A stretch of DNA of 64,000 nucleotides from Natronolimnobius sp. AArcel1 (GCF_011043775.1 NZ_JAAKXY010000002.1:744001-808000); one strand, 5' to 3'. Shown: positions 15,390-24,574, counted from the first letter of the stretch. Numbers and translations are program-made. The notes: generated by a model not told the origin, from the letters alone.

Positions 15390-16849
15390 CAGTGAATCAC
15401 CTCGCCGAAACCACGCCCCAGTGCTGTGACGAGCCGCGTTTCGGGGTCCCAGTCCGCAACCGGCACGTCGAGACGGCGCAGTCGCTCGAGGCGGGCCTTC
15501 CGCGTGACGGCTGCCAGTCGTGCGCCGGCGGTGTCCGCGCCGGTGACGTCCGGCGAGACGACCGACATGCGGTAGCCTCGTCGCCGGAGTGCAGTACCGT
15601 ACTCGATGATCTCGTCATCGACGGCTGGCGTACAGAGCACGAGTTGGCAGCCGGCCGGCAGCAAGGCATCGAGGTGGTCGACATCGGTCGCTGACACCGT
15701 GTTGCTGGCCGTCGTTTGACGAGTCGTCCGACCACGGCCGTCAGTCTGGAGCGGCGCCTGCTCGCCGCTCGAGTCAGGTGGCGACTGTGACTGCTCGCGT
15801 TTCTGGGAGCCACGCGGGCGTGTTGGCGAGGAATCAGCACTGCCACTACCCCCACTCGAGAGCGTCGTCCCGCTGGCACGGGCGGCGATGGCGTCACAGA
15901 CGCGAGCAATCCGGCCGCTAACGTCTGCGCTGGTGCCGGGTTCGACGTACGCTGGGGGACCAGTGTAAACGCCGGGTGTCTCGCCGCGCACGCCGAGACC
16001 AGCGAGGCCGACGTTGTGGCCGCCGTTCGAGAGCGTGGTGCTCGTGACAATGGCCGCGTAGGCAGCGAGCGTGAGTCCGTCTGGGCGTCCGGGTGCTGCT
16101 GCCATGCCTGCGTCGGAGCGTCCATCGACAAGAATGACGACGTTCGTCGACTCCTGCTCGCGATACTGGACCGTCCCGAGTTCGCCGGTTCGGGCATACC
16201 GTCGCCAGTTGATCCGGCTCAGCGGGTCACCCTGCTGGTACTCTCGCGTCGAGTGGAACTCGTAGCCGGGGCCGCCGCTATCGCTTGCGACCGACCCCGC
16301 GAACGGAATCGTCTCGCGATGTACTGGCAGGCCGTCGAGCGGAACTCGACACTCGAGGTCGGTGTCACCCGCGACCGCCACTTCGCCAGTGGCGACGGCT
16401 GTCGCGCTCAGGCTCCGCAGGCGAACCCATGGCGCGCCAAAAACGTACGTCCCGCGCCGGGGCTGCAGCGTGTACTCGAGCGTTGTCTCCTCGCCGGCCC
16501 GGAGTGTCATCGCAGCCATCGCCTCGCCGTCGATGACCTCGAGCGTGTCGGGAACGCCGTCTGCCACCCGAACGTCCGGCAGTGTTCGGTCAGACTCGTT
16601 GCGAACCGTGAGCGTCACCTCGATTTGCTCGCCCGGAAGCGGCGTTTTCGGTGCCCATTCGCGCTCGAGGGAGACCGCCGTTTCGGGGGCTGGAACGGAC
16701 GATAGCGCAGCGTATCCGAGGTACGTAATCGGGACGATTGCGGCGAGCAAGAGTGCAGCCGACCCCGACAGGATTCCAGCAGTCACGAGGACACTGGCGG
16801 CGACGACGCCAGAGTGCCAGCGCGAGACGCGGACCTGGCCGTTACGCAT
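15389..16849 (-). CDS. DUF58 domain membrane protein
   Basis: The product has 486 residues from the ATG at 16849. There are two N-terminal membrane segments (about 14-45), then a beta-rich region (60-180) resembling an Ig-like segment, and then the DUF58 core with YEFHSTREYQQGDPLSRINW (about 196-215) and RRYARTGELGTVQYREQE. A von Willebrand-like helix-strand part follows, with NVVILVDGRSDAG. A Ser/Gln-rich linker splits the C-terminal part. DUF58 proteins partner with MoxR ATPases in a chaperone-like system. The start overlaps the upstream gene by eight bases. Confidence 0.9.
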   Translation of the reverse strand: MRNGQVRVSRWHSGVVAASVLVTAGILSGSAALLLAAIVPITYLGYAALSSVPAPETAVSLEREWAPKTPLPGEQIEVTLTVRNESDRTLPDVRVADGVPDTLEVIDGEAMAAMTLRAGEETTLEYTLQPRRGTYVFGAPWVRLRSLSATAVATGEVAVAGDTDLECRVPLDGLPVHRETIPFAGSVASDSGGPGYEFHSTREYQQGDPLSRINWRRYARTGELGTVQYREQESTNVVILVDGRSDAGMAAAPGRPDGLTLAAYAAIVTSTTLSNGGHNVGLAGLGVRGETPGVYTGPPAYVEPGTSADVSGRIARVCDAIAARASGTTLSSGGSGSADSSPTRPRGSQKREQSQSPPDSSGEQAPLQTDGRGRTTRQTTASNTVSATDVDHLDALLPAGCQLVLCTPAVDDEIIEYGTALRRRGYRMSVVSPDVTGADTAGARLAAVTRKARLERLRRLDVPVADWDPETRLVTALGRGFGEVIH

Positions 16850-17513
16850 CGTCGCCCTCCGTTGTATACTGCTCGAGCGCGGTGAGTGTCCGCTCGAGGC
16901 GTTGTTCGAACGTGCGGCCGGGGAACAACCACATGCGAAGGCGCTGGCCGAGCGAGAACGTGCCGGCGGTTGCATCGCCGAGGAAGACGGCGGCGACGGT
17001 GTCGTCAGTCCACGCACCCGTTCGAATCCGTTCGTCGGCTTCGTCGCTCGAGTAGCCGTTGGCGCGTTCGACGGCGCGAAGTGAGTCGCGTACATCCTCG
17101 GTGACGGCATCGCGTTCCATCGTCGCTCGCTGGCCGCGCTCGAGTGCGGCGACCGTCCGCTCGACGCGTTCGGTTGCGCCCGCGCCGACGACGCGTGGCT
17201 CGGCCGACCCAGGCGCTGCGCCGGTTATCGCCGCTTTCAATGCTTCCTCCCTGCGTCTGTCCTGCTCGTCAGGGCCAGCATCTTGAACGTCCGTCGCACC
17301 TGAGAAGTACGATCGCCAGAGCGCGAACAGGCCGACGACGACGGCGATTGCGATGAGCGCGTGATCCGGGTCGACGGCCGTCTCGAGGGTGATTACGGCC
17401 TCGAGCACAGCCGGCGGGAGCAGTGCGGGTCGGATTGCCAGCACGCTCGCAAAGCCGAGTGCGACGAGCACGAGCGCGATGAGTACCCAATCGAGTAGCG
17501 AGCGTCGCCTCAT
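16842..17513 (-). CDS. Two-TM membrane protein of the MoxR/DUF58 operon
   Basis: The product has 223 residues. Two membrane helices near the N-terminus (about 9-28 and 50-68) are followed by a cytoplasmic, mostly helical domain with charged stretches (ERVERTVAALERGQRATMERDAV and FEQRLERTLTALEQY). It overlaps the upstream gene by four bases (ATGA) and the downstream DUF58 gene by eight. It has no catalytic motif and I do not recognise a named family. Its fixed place between DUF4129-like and DUF58 genes suggests a structural partner in the same complex. Confidence 0.8.
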   Translation of the reverse strand: MRRRSLLDWVLIALVLVALGFASVLAIRPALLPPAVLEAVITLETAVDPDHALIAIAVVVGLFALWRSYFSGATDVQDAGPDEQDRRREEALKAAITGAAPGSAEPRVVGAGATERVERTVAALERGQRATMERDAVTEDVRDSLRAVERANGYSSDEADERIRTGAWTDDTVAAVFLGDATAGTFSLGQRLRMWLFPGRTFEQRLERTLTALEQYTTEGDDA

Positions 17514-20164
17514 GGCTGTCCCTCCTCGCTGTGTCGATTTTCGTCGGTTTCGGTGTCGTCGGAGTCTGTCCCATCACTCTCGTCGTCACCGTCATCGTCA
17601 CCTGCGACCGTCCGAACCGCCGATTGAACCTGCTCGAGTCGTGAGTCTGATGGTGGTGTCTCGCCGTACTCGGCGTCTCGGAACGTCTCGACGACGGTTC
17701 GGACCGGTGGCTCGGGAAAGCCACGCTTGATTGCATGGCGGCCGATCTCGCCGGGGGTCTGCGTCCGCAGCCGCGGTGGTCGGACCAGTCGGACGAACTC
17801 CCGCCAGAGCGTCCGAAGCGTCCGGCTGTCCGCGTCGGTTTCGGTGCTGCCAGCACTCGGCGCGGATCGACCCTGACTCGCACTCGAGGCCGCGGCTTCG
17901 ACGCGCTGTTTTGACGAGCGCAGGAGTGACCGAAGCGCGCCGACGAGCAGCCGGTACAGTCGTCGGGGATGTATCGCCGCGAGCGCAGTCAGTCCCTGCG
18001 TGGCAAGCGCCCGTGGCAACGCCGCAAGCCAGCGCCCCGCTCGAGCCAGCGCGTCTCCGGCGTCCCGAAGTCGGGCGGCGAGCCACTGGCCGGCGGCCTC
18101 GAGTCCATGCGCGAGCCTGACGACGGCGTCGACGAGCCAGCGTCCGAGTGACTGGAACAGCGCGCCCGCGCGCCGGACGAGGTCGGCGACTCTTGCTGGT
18201 AGTGAGCGCACACTCGAGGCGCTAACGCCGAATCGGCGCCGAAGCAGCCACAAACCGGCGAGCACGAGGCTGACTGCACCGAGCGCGACGAGCGCGGCGT
18301 TCCGGTAAAGGCCGTCAATGACGGTCTCCGTCGTCGTCCCGCCAACCGTCGCGCCGAGCGTCGCCTCGCTTGCGACAGGGAGTTGGACGGCTGCCGTCCC
18401 GTCAGCGCCGGTCGTCCCCGCTTCCTCCCCGTCGACAAGCACTGTCGCGTTCTCGACCGGCTCGTCACCGTGCTCGAGAGTTGCATCGACGGTTCGGCCG
18501 GGAAGCGGAACGCGCTCTTCGACGGCAAGCGTCGGCGCTTGTACGTCGATCGTTCGCTTGGCGGTGATCTCATCGCGCTCGACGGCGACGGTCGTGTTTC
18601 CGTCTGAGTCTGGCAGCGTAATCTGTGCCGTTCCGTTGGCATCCGTCGAGCCGACTTCGGTGCCGTCGACGACGACGACTGTCCCGTCCGGAATTGGGTG
18701 GTCGTTGACCGCAGCAGCGAGCGTTACGTCCCCACCGGGAACCGCCGGGCCATCGACTGCGAGGGTCGTGTTCGTCTCCATCTCGATGACCGTTCCCGTC
18801 TCGTTCGCGGGTTCATCCTGTCGAACCGGTGCGAACTGTCTCGCCCCGTCACCTGATGCGCCTGGGGCACCTCGAGCCAACGATTCGCGGACGTCCTGGC
18901 TCTGATCGCCCTGTGCGCCGGGCGTATCGACCTCGAGCGTCTGAGTGTATGGCACCTCGCCGGAGACAGTTCCGGAGCTATCGGTCGTTCCAATCGGTTC
19001 GCCGTTGAACGTGACTGTTTCGCCGACAACTGGGTCGCCGTTTTCCGTGACGGTGACTGCGACGGTCGTGCCGGGCGACGGGTCGGGCTCGAGTGCGTAG
19101 TCGTAGGTTCCGGATCCGGCATCCTCGCTCGAGTCTTCGTCAGTATCGTCAGTTACTGTTTCCTCGGCGTCATCGTCATCGGTTATTTCCTCATCACCGT
19201 CAGTTGCTGCTTCTTCGTCGCCAGCCGTTGTTTCCTCGCCAGTATCGTCAGTCGCTTCTACGTCGCCAGTCTCGTCATCTGCAGTTTCGTCATCATCGCC
19301 CGCCGTCTCGTCACCTGTCTCCACTCCGTCGCCTTCATCGATGTCGTCGCTGTCAACGTCATCGTCGGCGAATTCGTCACCGTCGGTGCGTTCTCCGGCG
19401 TCGTCTCCGTCATCCGTGTCACCCGAATTTGGATCGTCACCGTCGGTGTCGTCCTCGAGTGGGGTGTCGCTCTCATGTTCACCGTCGGTGTCGTCATCCG
19501 GATCAAACTCGTCTGTGACGTCGTCGCCCGATTCATCGTCTGCCGCTGGGGCGTCATCGAACTCCCCGTCGTCTACGTCGTCACCGTCAGCAGCGTCTCC
19601 GAACTCGTCACCTCCCTCGTCTGCCTCACCAAACGCATCTGATTCGCGCTCGTCACCGTCCGCCCAGTCCCCATCACCGTTTTCACCCTCGCTATCGGGC
19701 GCATCCTCGAGGGAGTCGTCAATATCGCCGTTGTCGTTGTCCTCTGTGCTGTCGTCCGGTAGTTCGCCCTCACTGTCCCAGTCGTCACTTTCTGGGTCGA
19801 CTTCATCGCCGTCTGCTTCCTGGTCGTTCGGCTCGTCGCCCTCATCTGTCTCCGTTTCATCACCCGACTCGTCGTCTGATTCGTCGCCTTCGTTACCGGA
19901 GCGCTCGAGTGCGGAGCTGTCACCTGATCCATCCGAGCGCTGCTCGCCATCGCCGTCGAACAGCGAGGGCAGCGCCGATGGCCCATCCGCTTCGCGGTCA
20001 TCACCGCCAAAACCCAGTGTACCACCGCCCAATGCAGGAATTGCAACCGCCGCAAGCGCGAGGATGGCAATCGCTACGAGAACGAGCCCGAACTGCCCCC
20101 AATCGGGGCTTGCTGTCGGGCTCGTCGCCACTGCGTCGTCACCTGTTTTCGATTCAGATCCCAT
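17510..20164 (-). CDS. Hyperacidic membrane protein with Ig-like repeats and DUF4129-like C-terminus
   Basis: The product has 884 residues from the ATG at 20164. In order it has: a membrane helix (about 22-42); an extremely Asp/Glu/Gly/Ser-rich tract of about 280 residues; three or more beta domains resembling Ig-like or carboxypeptidase-regulatory repeats (VTVTENGDPVVGETVTFNG, LAAAVNDHPIPDGTVVVVDG); a second membrane helix (NAALVALGAVSLVLAGLWLL); and a cytoplasmic tail with TPGEIGRHAIKRGFPEPPVRT, the pattern of DUF4129. It is the first gene of the operon. A TATA-like element lies near 20201-20210. DUF4129 proteins often carry a transglutaminase-like domain; none is visible here. The tract is probably extracellular. 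Confidence 0.85.
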   Translation of the reverse strand: MGSESKTGDDAVATSPTASPDWGQFGLVLVAIAILALAAVAIPALGGGTLGFGGDDREADGPSALPSLFDGDGEQRSDGSGDSSALERSGNEGDESDDESGDETETDEGDEPNDQEADGDEVDPESDDWDSEGELPDDSTEDNDNGDIDDSLEDAPDSEGENGDGDWADGDERESDAFGEADEGGDEFGDAADGDDVDDGEFDDAPAADDESGDDVTDEFDPDDDTDGEHESDTPLEDDTDGDDPNSGDTDDGDDAGERTDGDEFADDDVDSDDIDEGDGVETGDETAGDDDETADDETGDVEATDDTGEETTAGDEEAATDGDEEITDDDDAEETVTDDTDEDSSEDAGSGTYDYALEPDPSPGTTVAVTVTENGDPVVGETVTFNGEPIGTTDSSGTVSGEVPYTQTLEVDTPGAQGDQSQDVRESLARGAPGASGDGARQFAPVRQDEPANETGTVIEMETNTTLAVDGPAVPGGDVTLAAAVNDHPIPDGTVVVVDGTEVGSTDANGTAQITLPDSDGNTTVAVERDEITAKRTIDVQAPTLAVEERVPLPGRTVDATLEHGDEPVENATVLVDGEEAGTTGADGTAAVQLPVASEATLGATVGGTTTETVIDGLYRNAALVALGAVSLVLAGLWLLRRRFGVSASSVRSLPARVADLVRRAGALFQSLGRWLVDAVVRLAHGLEAAGQWLAARLRDAGDALARAGRWLAALPRALATQGLTALAAIHPRRLYRLLVGALRSLLRSSKQRVEAAASSASQGRSAPSAGSTETDADSRTLRTLWREFVRLVRPPRLRTQTPGEIGRHAIKRGFPEPPVRTVVETFRDAEYGETPPSDSRLEQVQSAVRTVAGDDDGDDESDGTDSDDTETDENRHSEEGQP

Positions 20165-20312
20165 CCAAGACCGCTGTCTTGTGTCTCCTATCTGACCCAC
20201 TCCAATAAACGTATGCACACGTGACACATTGCCGGCCAAAACGGATTTATCCAGATGCGCGCGCAGTCGTTTGCAACATGACACGGCAATCGCCAATCTG
20301 CGGATCCACAGC

Positions 20313-20322
20313 GACTTAATGC
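20313..20322 (+). promoter_or_regulatory. TATA box of endA
   Basis: GACTTAATGC lies about 26 bases before the ATG at 20343. This supports a leaderless mRNA and that start over in-frame codons at 20229 and 20319. Confidence 0.5.
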
Positions 20323-20342
20323 CCGCTGACCAATCCACTGGT

Positions 20343-21422
20343 ATGTCACTCGAGGGGCGATTCGATGAGGACGCGGGCGTCGTCCGCGTCGGGGGCGATG
20401 CACGCCAGCGCTATCACGATTCGCGGGGCTATGGCTACCCGCTCGAGAGAAACGAGATCGAACTGGCACCCGTTGAGGCGGCGCATTTGCTCTACCGCGG
20501 CGACCTTGCGGCGGTGACCACTACCGACGGCGAGCGACTCGAGTTTCAGTCGTTCATCGCACGCGAACCCGGTGACGCCTTCGGCGTCCGCTTTCTGGTC
20601 TATGCTGATCTACGCTCTCGTGGCTTTTATCTCTCGCCAGCGGCCGAACCGTGGATCGACGACCCGCCCGAGGACGCTGTTGACTTTGCCGTGTTCCCAC
20701 GCGGCAACGGCCCCGGTGACGGCGTGATTGAGTACCCACTGCGGGTAATTGGCGAGCGCACCGACGTTCCAGCCGCCGATCTCGAGGAAGCCGTCTACGC
20801 AATCGTCGACGAAGAAAGTGAGATTACGTACTTCGACGTGAGTCGCCACGAGCCGACCGGATCGTCAAACCCCGACGTTTCGCTGCCCGACAACGCCGAA
20901 GCCGATCTGTTGGCGGACCGCGTCGTCGTCTGGGATCCGCCGCTGTCGCTGTACGAACGGACGTTTTACGGCCAGCCACTCGAGGGACGGGAGTACGACC
21001 GGCCAACGCTCCAGTGTTCACTGCTCGAGGCAGCGTATCTCACGGAGCGTGGGGCGCTCGATCTGGACCCCGAAACGGTTCGGGCGCGCGGCCGTGAGGT
21101 CGAAGGCGAGCGCTTCGACCGCCGGTTGGCCGTCTATACGCACTTGCGAGAACAGGCTGTCGTCCCGAAGACGGGCTATAAGTTCGGTGCGGATTTCCGA
21201 ACCTATGCGAACGTCGACTCGGTCGAGGAGTTAGACCACTCCGAGCTACTGGTTCGTGTTCATCCCGCAGCCTACGTCTTCGAGCCGCGAGACCTCTCGC
21301 TCGACGTGCGATTGGCCCACGGCGTACGCAAGACGATGGTGTTTGCACTGGTCGAGGACGCTAGTGCCGGATCGGGCGACCCCACTATCGACTGGTGGTC
21401 GATCGAGCGATTGACGCCCTAA
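20343..21422 (+). CDS. endA: tRNA-splicing endonuclease
   Basis: It cleaves introns at bulge-helix-bulge motifs in pre-tRNA and other RNAs. The 359 residues correspond to the double-length form in which two endonuclease repeats are fused and two copies make the active enzyme. The C-terminal repeat holds the full catalytic set: Tyr in FGADFRTY, His in DHSELLVRVHP and Lys in HGVRKTMVFALV. The N-terminal repeat (FQSFIAREPGDAFGVRFLVYADLRSRG) lacks them and is structural. The start at 20343 was chosen from the TATA spacing. It is divergent from the DUF4129-like gene. Confidence 0.95.
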   Translation: MSLEGRFDEDAGVVRVGGDARQRYHDSRGYGYPLERNEIELAPVEAAHLLYRGDLAAVTTTDGERLEFQSFIAREPGDAFGVRFLVYADLRSRGFYLSPAAEPWIDDPPEDAVDFAVFPRGNGPGDGVIEYPLRVIGERTDVPAADLEEAVYAIVDEESEITYFDVSRHEPTGSSNPDVSLPDNAEADLLADRVVVWDPPLSLYERTFYGQPLEGREYDRPTLQCSLLEAAYLTERGALDLDPETVRARGREVEGERFDRRLAVYTHLREQAVVPKTGYKFGADFRTYANVDSVEELDHSELLVRVHPAAYVFEPRDLSLDVRLAHGVRKTMVFALVEDASAGSGDPTIDWWSIERLTP

Positions 21423-21487
21423 ACTGTATCCTTACTGCCTCTGAAACGCATTCTCTCGCGTCCGATCACCCAGTGAGGCGAACGGAA

Positions 21488-21497
21488 CCATAAAATC
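21488..21497 (+). promoter_or_regulatory. TATA box of the CetZ-like gene
   Basis: CCATAAAATC is centred about 27 bases before the ATG at 21521, predicting a leaderless transcript. Confidence 0.55.
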
Positions 21498-21520
21498 CCG
21501 GCCCGCCGAACGGATCAGCT

Positions 21521-22864
21521 ATGCAACTCGAGGTGATCGGCGTCGGCGGCGGGGGGTGTCGCCTCGCCGCGGCGATCCGTGCGTGGGAGGCGGACACACC
21601 GCAGTCGTTCGTCCTCGATACGTTCGCGTTCGATACCGATACTGACACGCTGGCGTCACTGCCGGAGACAGTTCCCGAGGACAACCGCTATCGCTACGGC
21701 GACGGCGTCAACCACGGACTCAACGGCAACCTCCAGCGCGGGCTCGAACTCGGCACCGAACACGTCGACGAACTGGAACGCCAACTCGACGCTGGGAACC
21801 CGTCGATTGCGGATGGCTTTCTCGTCGCCATCGGCCTCGGCGGTGCGACCGGCGGCGGCACTGCACCCGCGCTCGTCTCGAGTCTGAAACGTCTCTACGA
21901 TGCCCCGGTGTACGTCCTCGCGACGCTGCCAGCCGCCTGCGAACTCGAGGAGCGCGACGACTCGCTCGTCGTCGAAGATGTCGTTGCTGATGCAGCCGAC
22001 ACCAGTGACTCGCCCGCGACTGCGGCGGCGGACCAACGTGGCGCAGCCAGCGAATCGGCGGCTGAGGCCAGTGACACCAAGGACACTGCTGGCAGTGCAG
22101 TCGCAGCGAGCAATGACGGTGACACCGCTACCGACGGGATCACAATCGCAGAGACACGCCCACTCGCCGACGAAAACGCGACACAGACACTCGCACAACT
22201 CGAGGGACTAGCGGATGCGATCATCTGTTTCGATAACGAGGCGTGGCTGAAAACGGGCGAGTCGCTGGCCGATGGGCGGGTGCGACTCAACGAGGCGTTC
22301 GCAACCCGTGTCGGGAAGTTTTTCGCTGCAACTGGCGATGCGGGCGAGGGGAGGGCACAGCCAGCCACGACTCCAGAGGCGGAGACGATTATCGACGCGA
22401 ACGACGTGGCGCGGATTCTGGGCTCGCGGAGTTCGATCGTCTCGATTGGCTACGGCACGCAGCAGGTCGACGCCCCCGGTGGCGGCTCGTTGCTCGGGCT
22501 TGGTTTCGGTCCTGACATCGGTCCGCAACTGTTCGCCGAGGACGAAGCTGTCGAGACCGCCGCAGCCTACAGCGCCGTCGAGACAGTGATCCAGAAGGCA
22601 CTGTACGGCAAGCACACCCTCGAGTGCGAGGCGGCTGACGCTGATCGGGCGCTGGTGATTGTTGGTGGTCCGCCAGCGTGGCTCAACCGGCAGGCGATCA
22701 CCGATGGGCGACGGACCGTCGAATCGGCGACTGAAACCGACGAACTCCTCGGTGGTGACGCACCGCGACCGGACGGTGACTCGGTCTTCGCACTCGTCGC
22801 GTTTGCCGGCGACACCCTTCGCGAGCGTCTCGAGGAGCGAACTGCGTCGATCTCATCGGACTGA
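21521..22864 (+). CDS. CetZ-like tubulin-superfamily GTPase, divergent
   Basis: The product has 447 residues. T1 is GVGGGGCRLAA (7-17). The T4 phosphate loop is GLGGATGGGTAP (106-115), altered from the usual GGGTGSG. The CetZ signatures IICFDNEAWLKTGES (about 234-248), RLNEAFATRVGKFF, VSIGYGTQQV and RALVIVGGPPAWLNRQAI follow the family order. CetZ proteins polymerise to control cell shape and motility in haloarchaea. An Ala/Asp/Thr-rich insertion of about 80 residues (145-225) interrupts the GTPase domain and looks disordered. The altered T4 loop and the insertion suggest a minor paralog with reduced or changed GTPase activity. It is monocistronic. Confidence 0.85.
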   Translation: MQLEVIGVGGGGCRLAAAIRAWEADTPQSFVLDTFAFDTDTDTLASLPETVPEDNRYRYGDGVNHGLNGNLQRGLELGTEHVDELERQLDAGNPSIADGFLVAIGLGGATGGGTAPALVSSLKRLYDAPVYVLATLPAACELEERDDSLVVEDVVADAADTSDSPATAAADQRGAASESAAEASDTKDTAGSAVAASNDGDTATDGITIAETRPLADENATQTLAQLEGLADAIICFDNEAWLKTGESLADGRVRLNEAFATRVGKFFAATGDAGEGRAQPATTPEAETIIDANDVARILGSRSSIVSIGYGTQQVDAPGGGSLLGLGFGPDIGPQLFAEDEAVETAAAYSAVETVIQKALYGKHTLECEAADADRALVIVGGPPAWLNRQAITDGRRTVESATETDELLGGDAPRPDGDSVFALVAFAGDTLRERLEERTASISSD

Positions 22865-22955
22865 CTGCGCTGTTAGCCGAGTTCATCCGTCGTGGTCACT
22901 GAGGGTACAACCGCGAACTGTCTTGGGGTGATCAGCAACTCGGCACTGCACTGAG

Positions 22956-23735
22956 TCAGTCGTCGCTTGGGACTTCCTCTGGCTCGAGTGTGTTGCGATG
23001 AAGTTGCTCACAGGTAGCGTCGAGACAGCGAGTGCCAGAGCGCGCATCGAACGTCGGAAGGCCACAGCCACAGTCGCCGTCGATTACGCCAGCGGGCATG
23101 GCGAAACCGGTGTCACATTCGGGATAGTGTTCGCAGCCAGCGATGAGGCCGCCTCGGCGAAGGATTCGCAGGTCGCCGTCACAGTCGGCTTCTGGGCAGT
23201 CCCATTCGCGGTCGAACGCTTCTTTGACGGCGGCGTCGAGTGACTCACAATCACGGTCGAGACAGACGTTAAACGCGAGACCGCGTTCGACACGCATACG
23301 CGGCAATCCACAGTCGCAATGGCTCTGGTCGGTCTGAATCGTCGCATCCGCCGGCACGCCATAGCGGGTGCCACAGTCGACACAGTGGACCCCTTTCGAG
23401 CGCACGAGCGCGCCGTCACAGTCCGGACACGTGCCGACGAGCGGACCCGCAGCCGAGACTGGATAGTGCGCGAAGCCATCCTGTTCGTGTGCGGCGATCC
23501 GCAACGTCTGGGTGTCTTTTTTCGCCACGAGGGTAAATCCGTCCGAACGCTCACTCGAGACGCTGTCGGCTCTCGTTAGCCAGGCAACGGGCTGGTAGCC
23601 GTCCCTGTCGTGGACGAGGACGGTGTTGTCCGGCTTGACCACTGTCGTCATGCGGCCGCGGTATTCCTCGCGTTCGACGCCCTCAGTAATGACGGTACAG
23701 TCGCCCGCGAGCACGCGAATCGCGTCGTCGATCAT
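22956..23735 (-). CDS. NucS N-domain-like protein with topoisomerase-type C4 zinc fingers
   Basis: The product has 259 residues. Positions 1-55 (VLAGDCTVITEG, GRMTTVVKPDNTVLVHDRDGYQPVAW) match the N-terminal DNA-binding domain of NucS/EndoMS. Instead of the nuclease domain there are successive cysteine clusters: CPDC with CVDC, CDC with CLDRDC, CPEADC with CEHYPEC, and CGCG with CLDATC. Several resemble the C4 fingers of topoisomerase I. It therefore looks like a DNA-binding protein without its own nuclease centre. The strong TATA box at 23758-23768 gives a leaderless ATG at 23735. A role in DNA repair or topology is inference. Confidence 0.8.
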   Translation of the reverse strand: MIDDAIRVLAGDCTVITEGVEREEYRGRMTTVVKPDNTVLVHDRDGYQPVAWLTRADSVSSERSDGFTLVAKKDTQTLRIAAHEQDGFAHYPVSAAGPLVGTCPDCDGALVRSKGVHCVDCGTRYGVPADATIQTDQSHCDCGLPRMRVERGLAFNVCLDRDCESLDAAVKEAFDREWDCPEADCDGDLRILRRGGLIAGCEHYPECDTGFAMPAGVIDGDCGCGLPTFDARSGTRCLDATCEQLHRNTLEPEEVPSDD

Positions 23736-23757
23736 ACCACCGTTGGCCCCGGTTTCG

Positions 23758-23768
23758 TATTTAAATTC
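23758..23768 (-). promoter_or_regulatory. TATA box of the zinc-finger protein gene
   Basis: On the minus strand it reads GAATTTAAATA, centred about 28 bases before the ATG at 23735. It implies a leaderless mRNA. Confidence 0.6.
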
Positions 23769-23797
23769 GCGGACAAGTGTACCGGTGACGCACCACG

Positions 23798-23805
23798 CTT
23801 ATCTA
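23798..23805 (+). promoter_or_regulatory. TATA box of the HD-domain gene
   Basis: CTTATCTA is centred about 26 bases before the ATG at 23828, supporting that start and a leaderless transcript. It lies back to back with the promoter of the zinc-finger gene. Confidence 0.5.
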
Positions 23806-23827
23806 GCTTGCCTTGGAGTCCCTGTGT

Positions 23828-24574
23828 ATGACTGATCCGACTGAGTCGCGGACCCACTCGAGGACTGGGACCGACGCTGATACCGAGTCGCTCGAGCGAG
23901 CACTCGAGCGGCTCGAGGTTAATTTCGAGGTGCTGTCGCAGTCGCTGACGGCGGCGGACGTCTCTGCGGACGACCAGCGCCACCTGTTCGAATCTGTTGC
24001 AGGGGCCGTACAGGATGCGTTTGCGGAGACGGCGGGCGGTCACTGGGAAATCAACACTCACTCGGGTGGCCAGATTACGCCGTTTGAGCCGGACCCGGAT
24101 GCAATTGCGCTCGTGGACATCGCCCACGCGCTTTCGAACCTGAGCCGGTTTGCCGGGCAAGGCACTCACTTCTACAGCGTTGCGCGCCACGCGATCCACG
24201 TCAGCCACGAGGTTGCAGCCCGCGACGGTTCGCTTGAGGCCCAGCGCTGGGGGCTGTTACACGACGCCAGTGAAGCCTACTTCGCAGACGTTCCCGCCCC
24301 GGTCAAGCGGAGTTTGCCCGGCTACACACATGCTGAAAAGCGCTTTCAAGAGACCGTCAAGACCGCTTTTGACCTCTCACTCGAGCCGGATGATGTCCGA
24401 CTTGTCGACGCTGTCGACTCGGCAGTCGGCCGGTTCGAATTAGCGACTCACTTCGGCGAGAGTCAGTTCGACCGACCGGCGCTTGCAGTTAAGCCAGCCG
24501 ACCTCGAGTGGGACGACGCAAAGACGGCTTTTCTCGAACGAGCACAGGGACTCAATATTGAGGACACACGGTAA
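23828..24574 (+). CDS. HD-domain phosphohydrolase, YfbR-like
   Basis: The product has 248 residues. After a charged N-terminal helix region it carries the YfbR-type HD signature: RHAIHVSHEVAARDG, LLHDASEAYFADVPAPVKRSLPGY, and a later Asp in DAVDSAVGRFE. YfbR hydrolyses deoxyribonucleoside 5'-monophosphates. The closest layout here is the larger YfbR-like proteins found in phages and archaea. The first 45 residues have no counterpart in YfbR and form a short coiled coil. It stands alone with its own promoter and shares the intergenic region with the zinc-finger gene. Confidence 0.88.
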   Translation: MTDPTESRTHSRTGTDADTESLERALERLEVNFEVLSQSLTAADVSADDQRHLFESVAGAVQDAFAETAGGHWEINTHSGGQITPFEPDPDAIALVDIAHALSNLSRFAGQGTHFYSVARHAIHVSHEVAARDGSLEAQRWGLLHDASEAYFADVPAPVKRSLPGYTHAEKRFQETVKTAFDLSLEPDDVRLVDAVDSAVGRFELATHFGESQFDRPALAVKPADLEWDDAKTAFLERAQGLNIEDTR

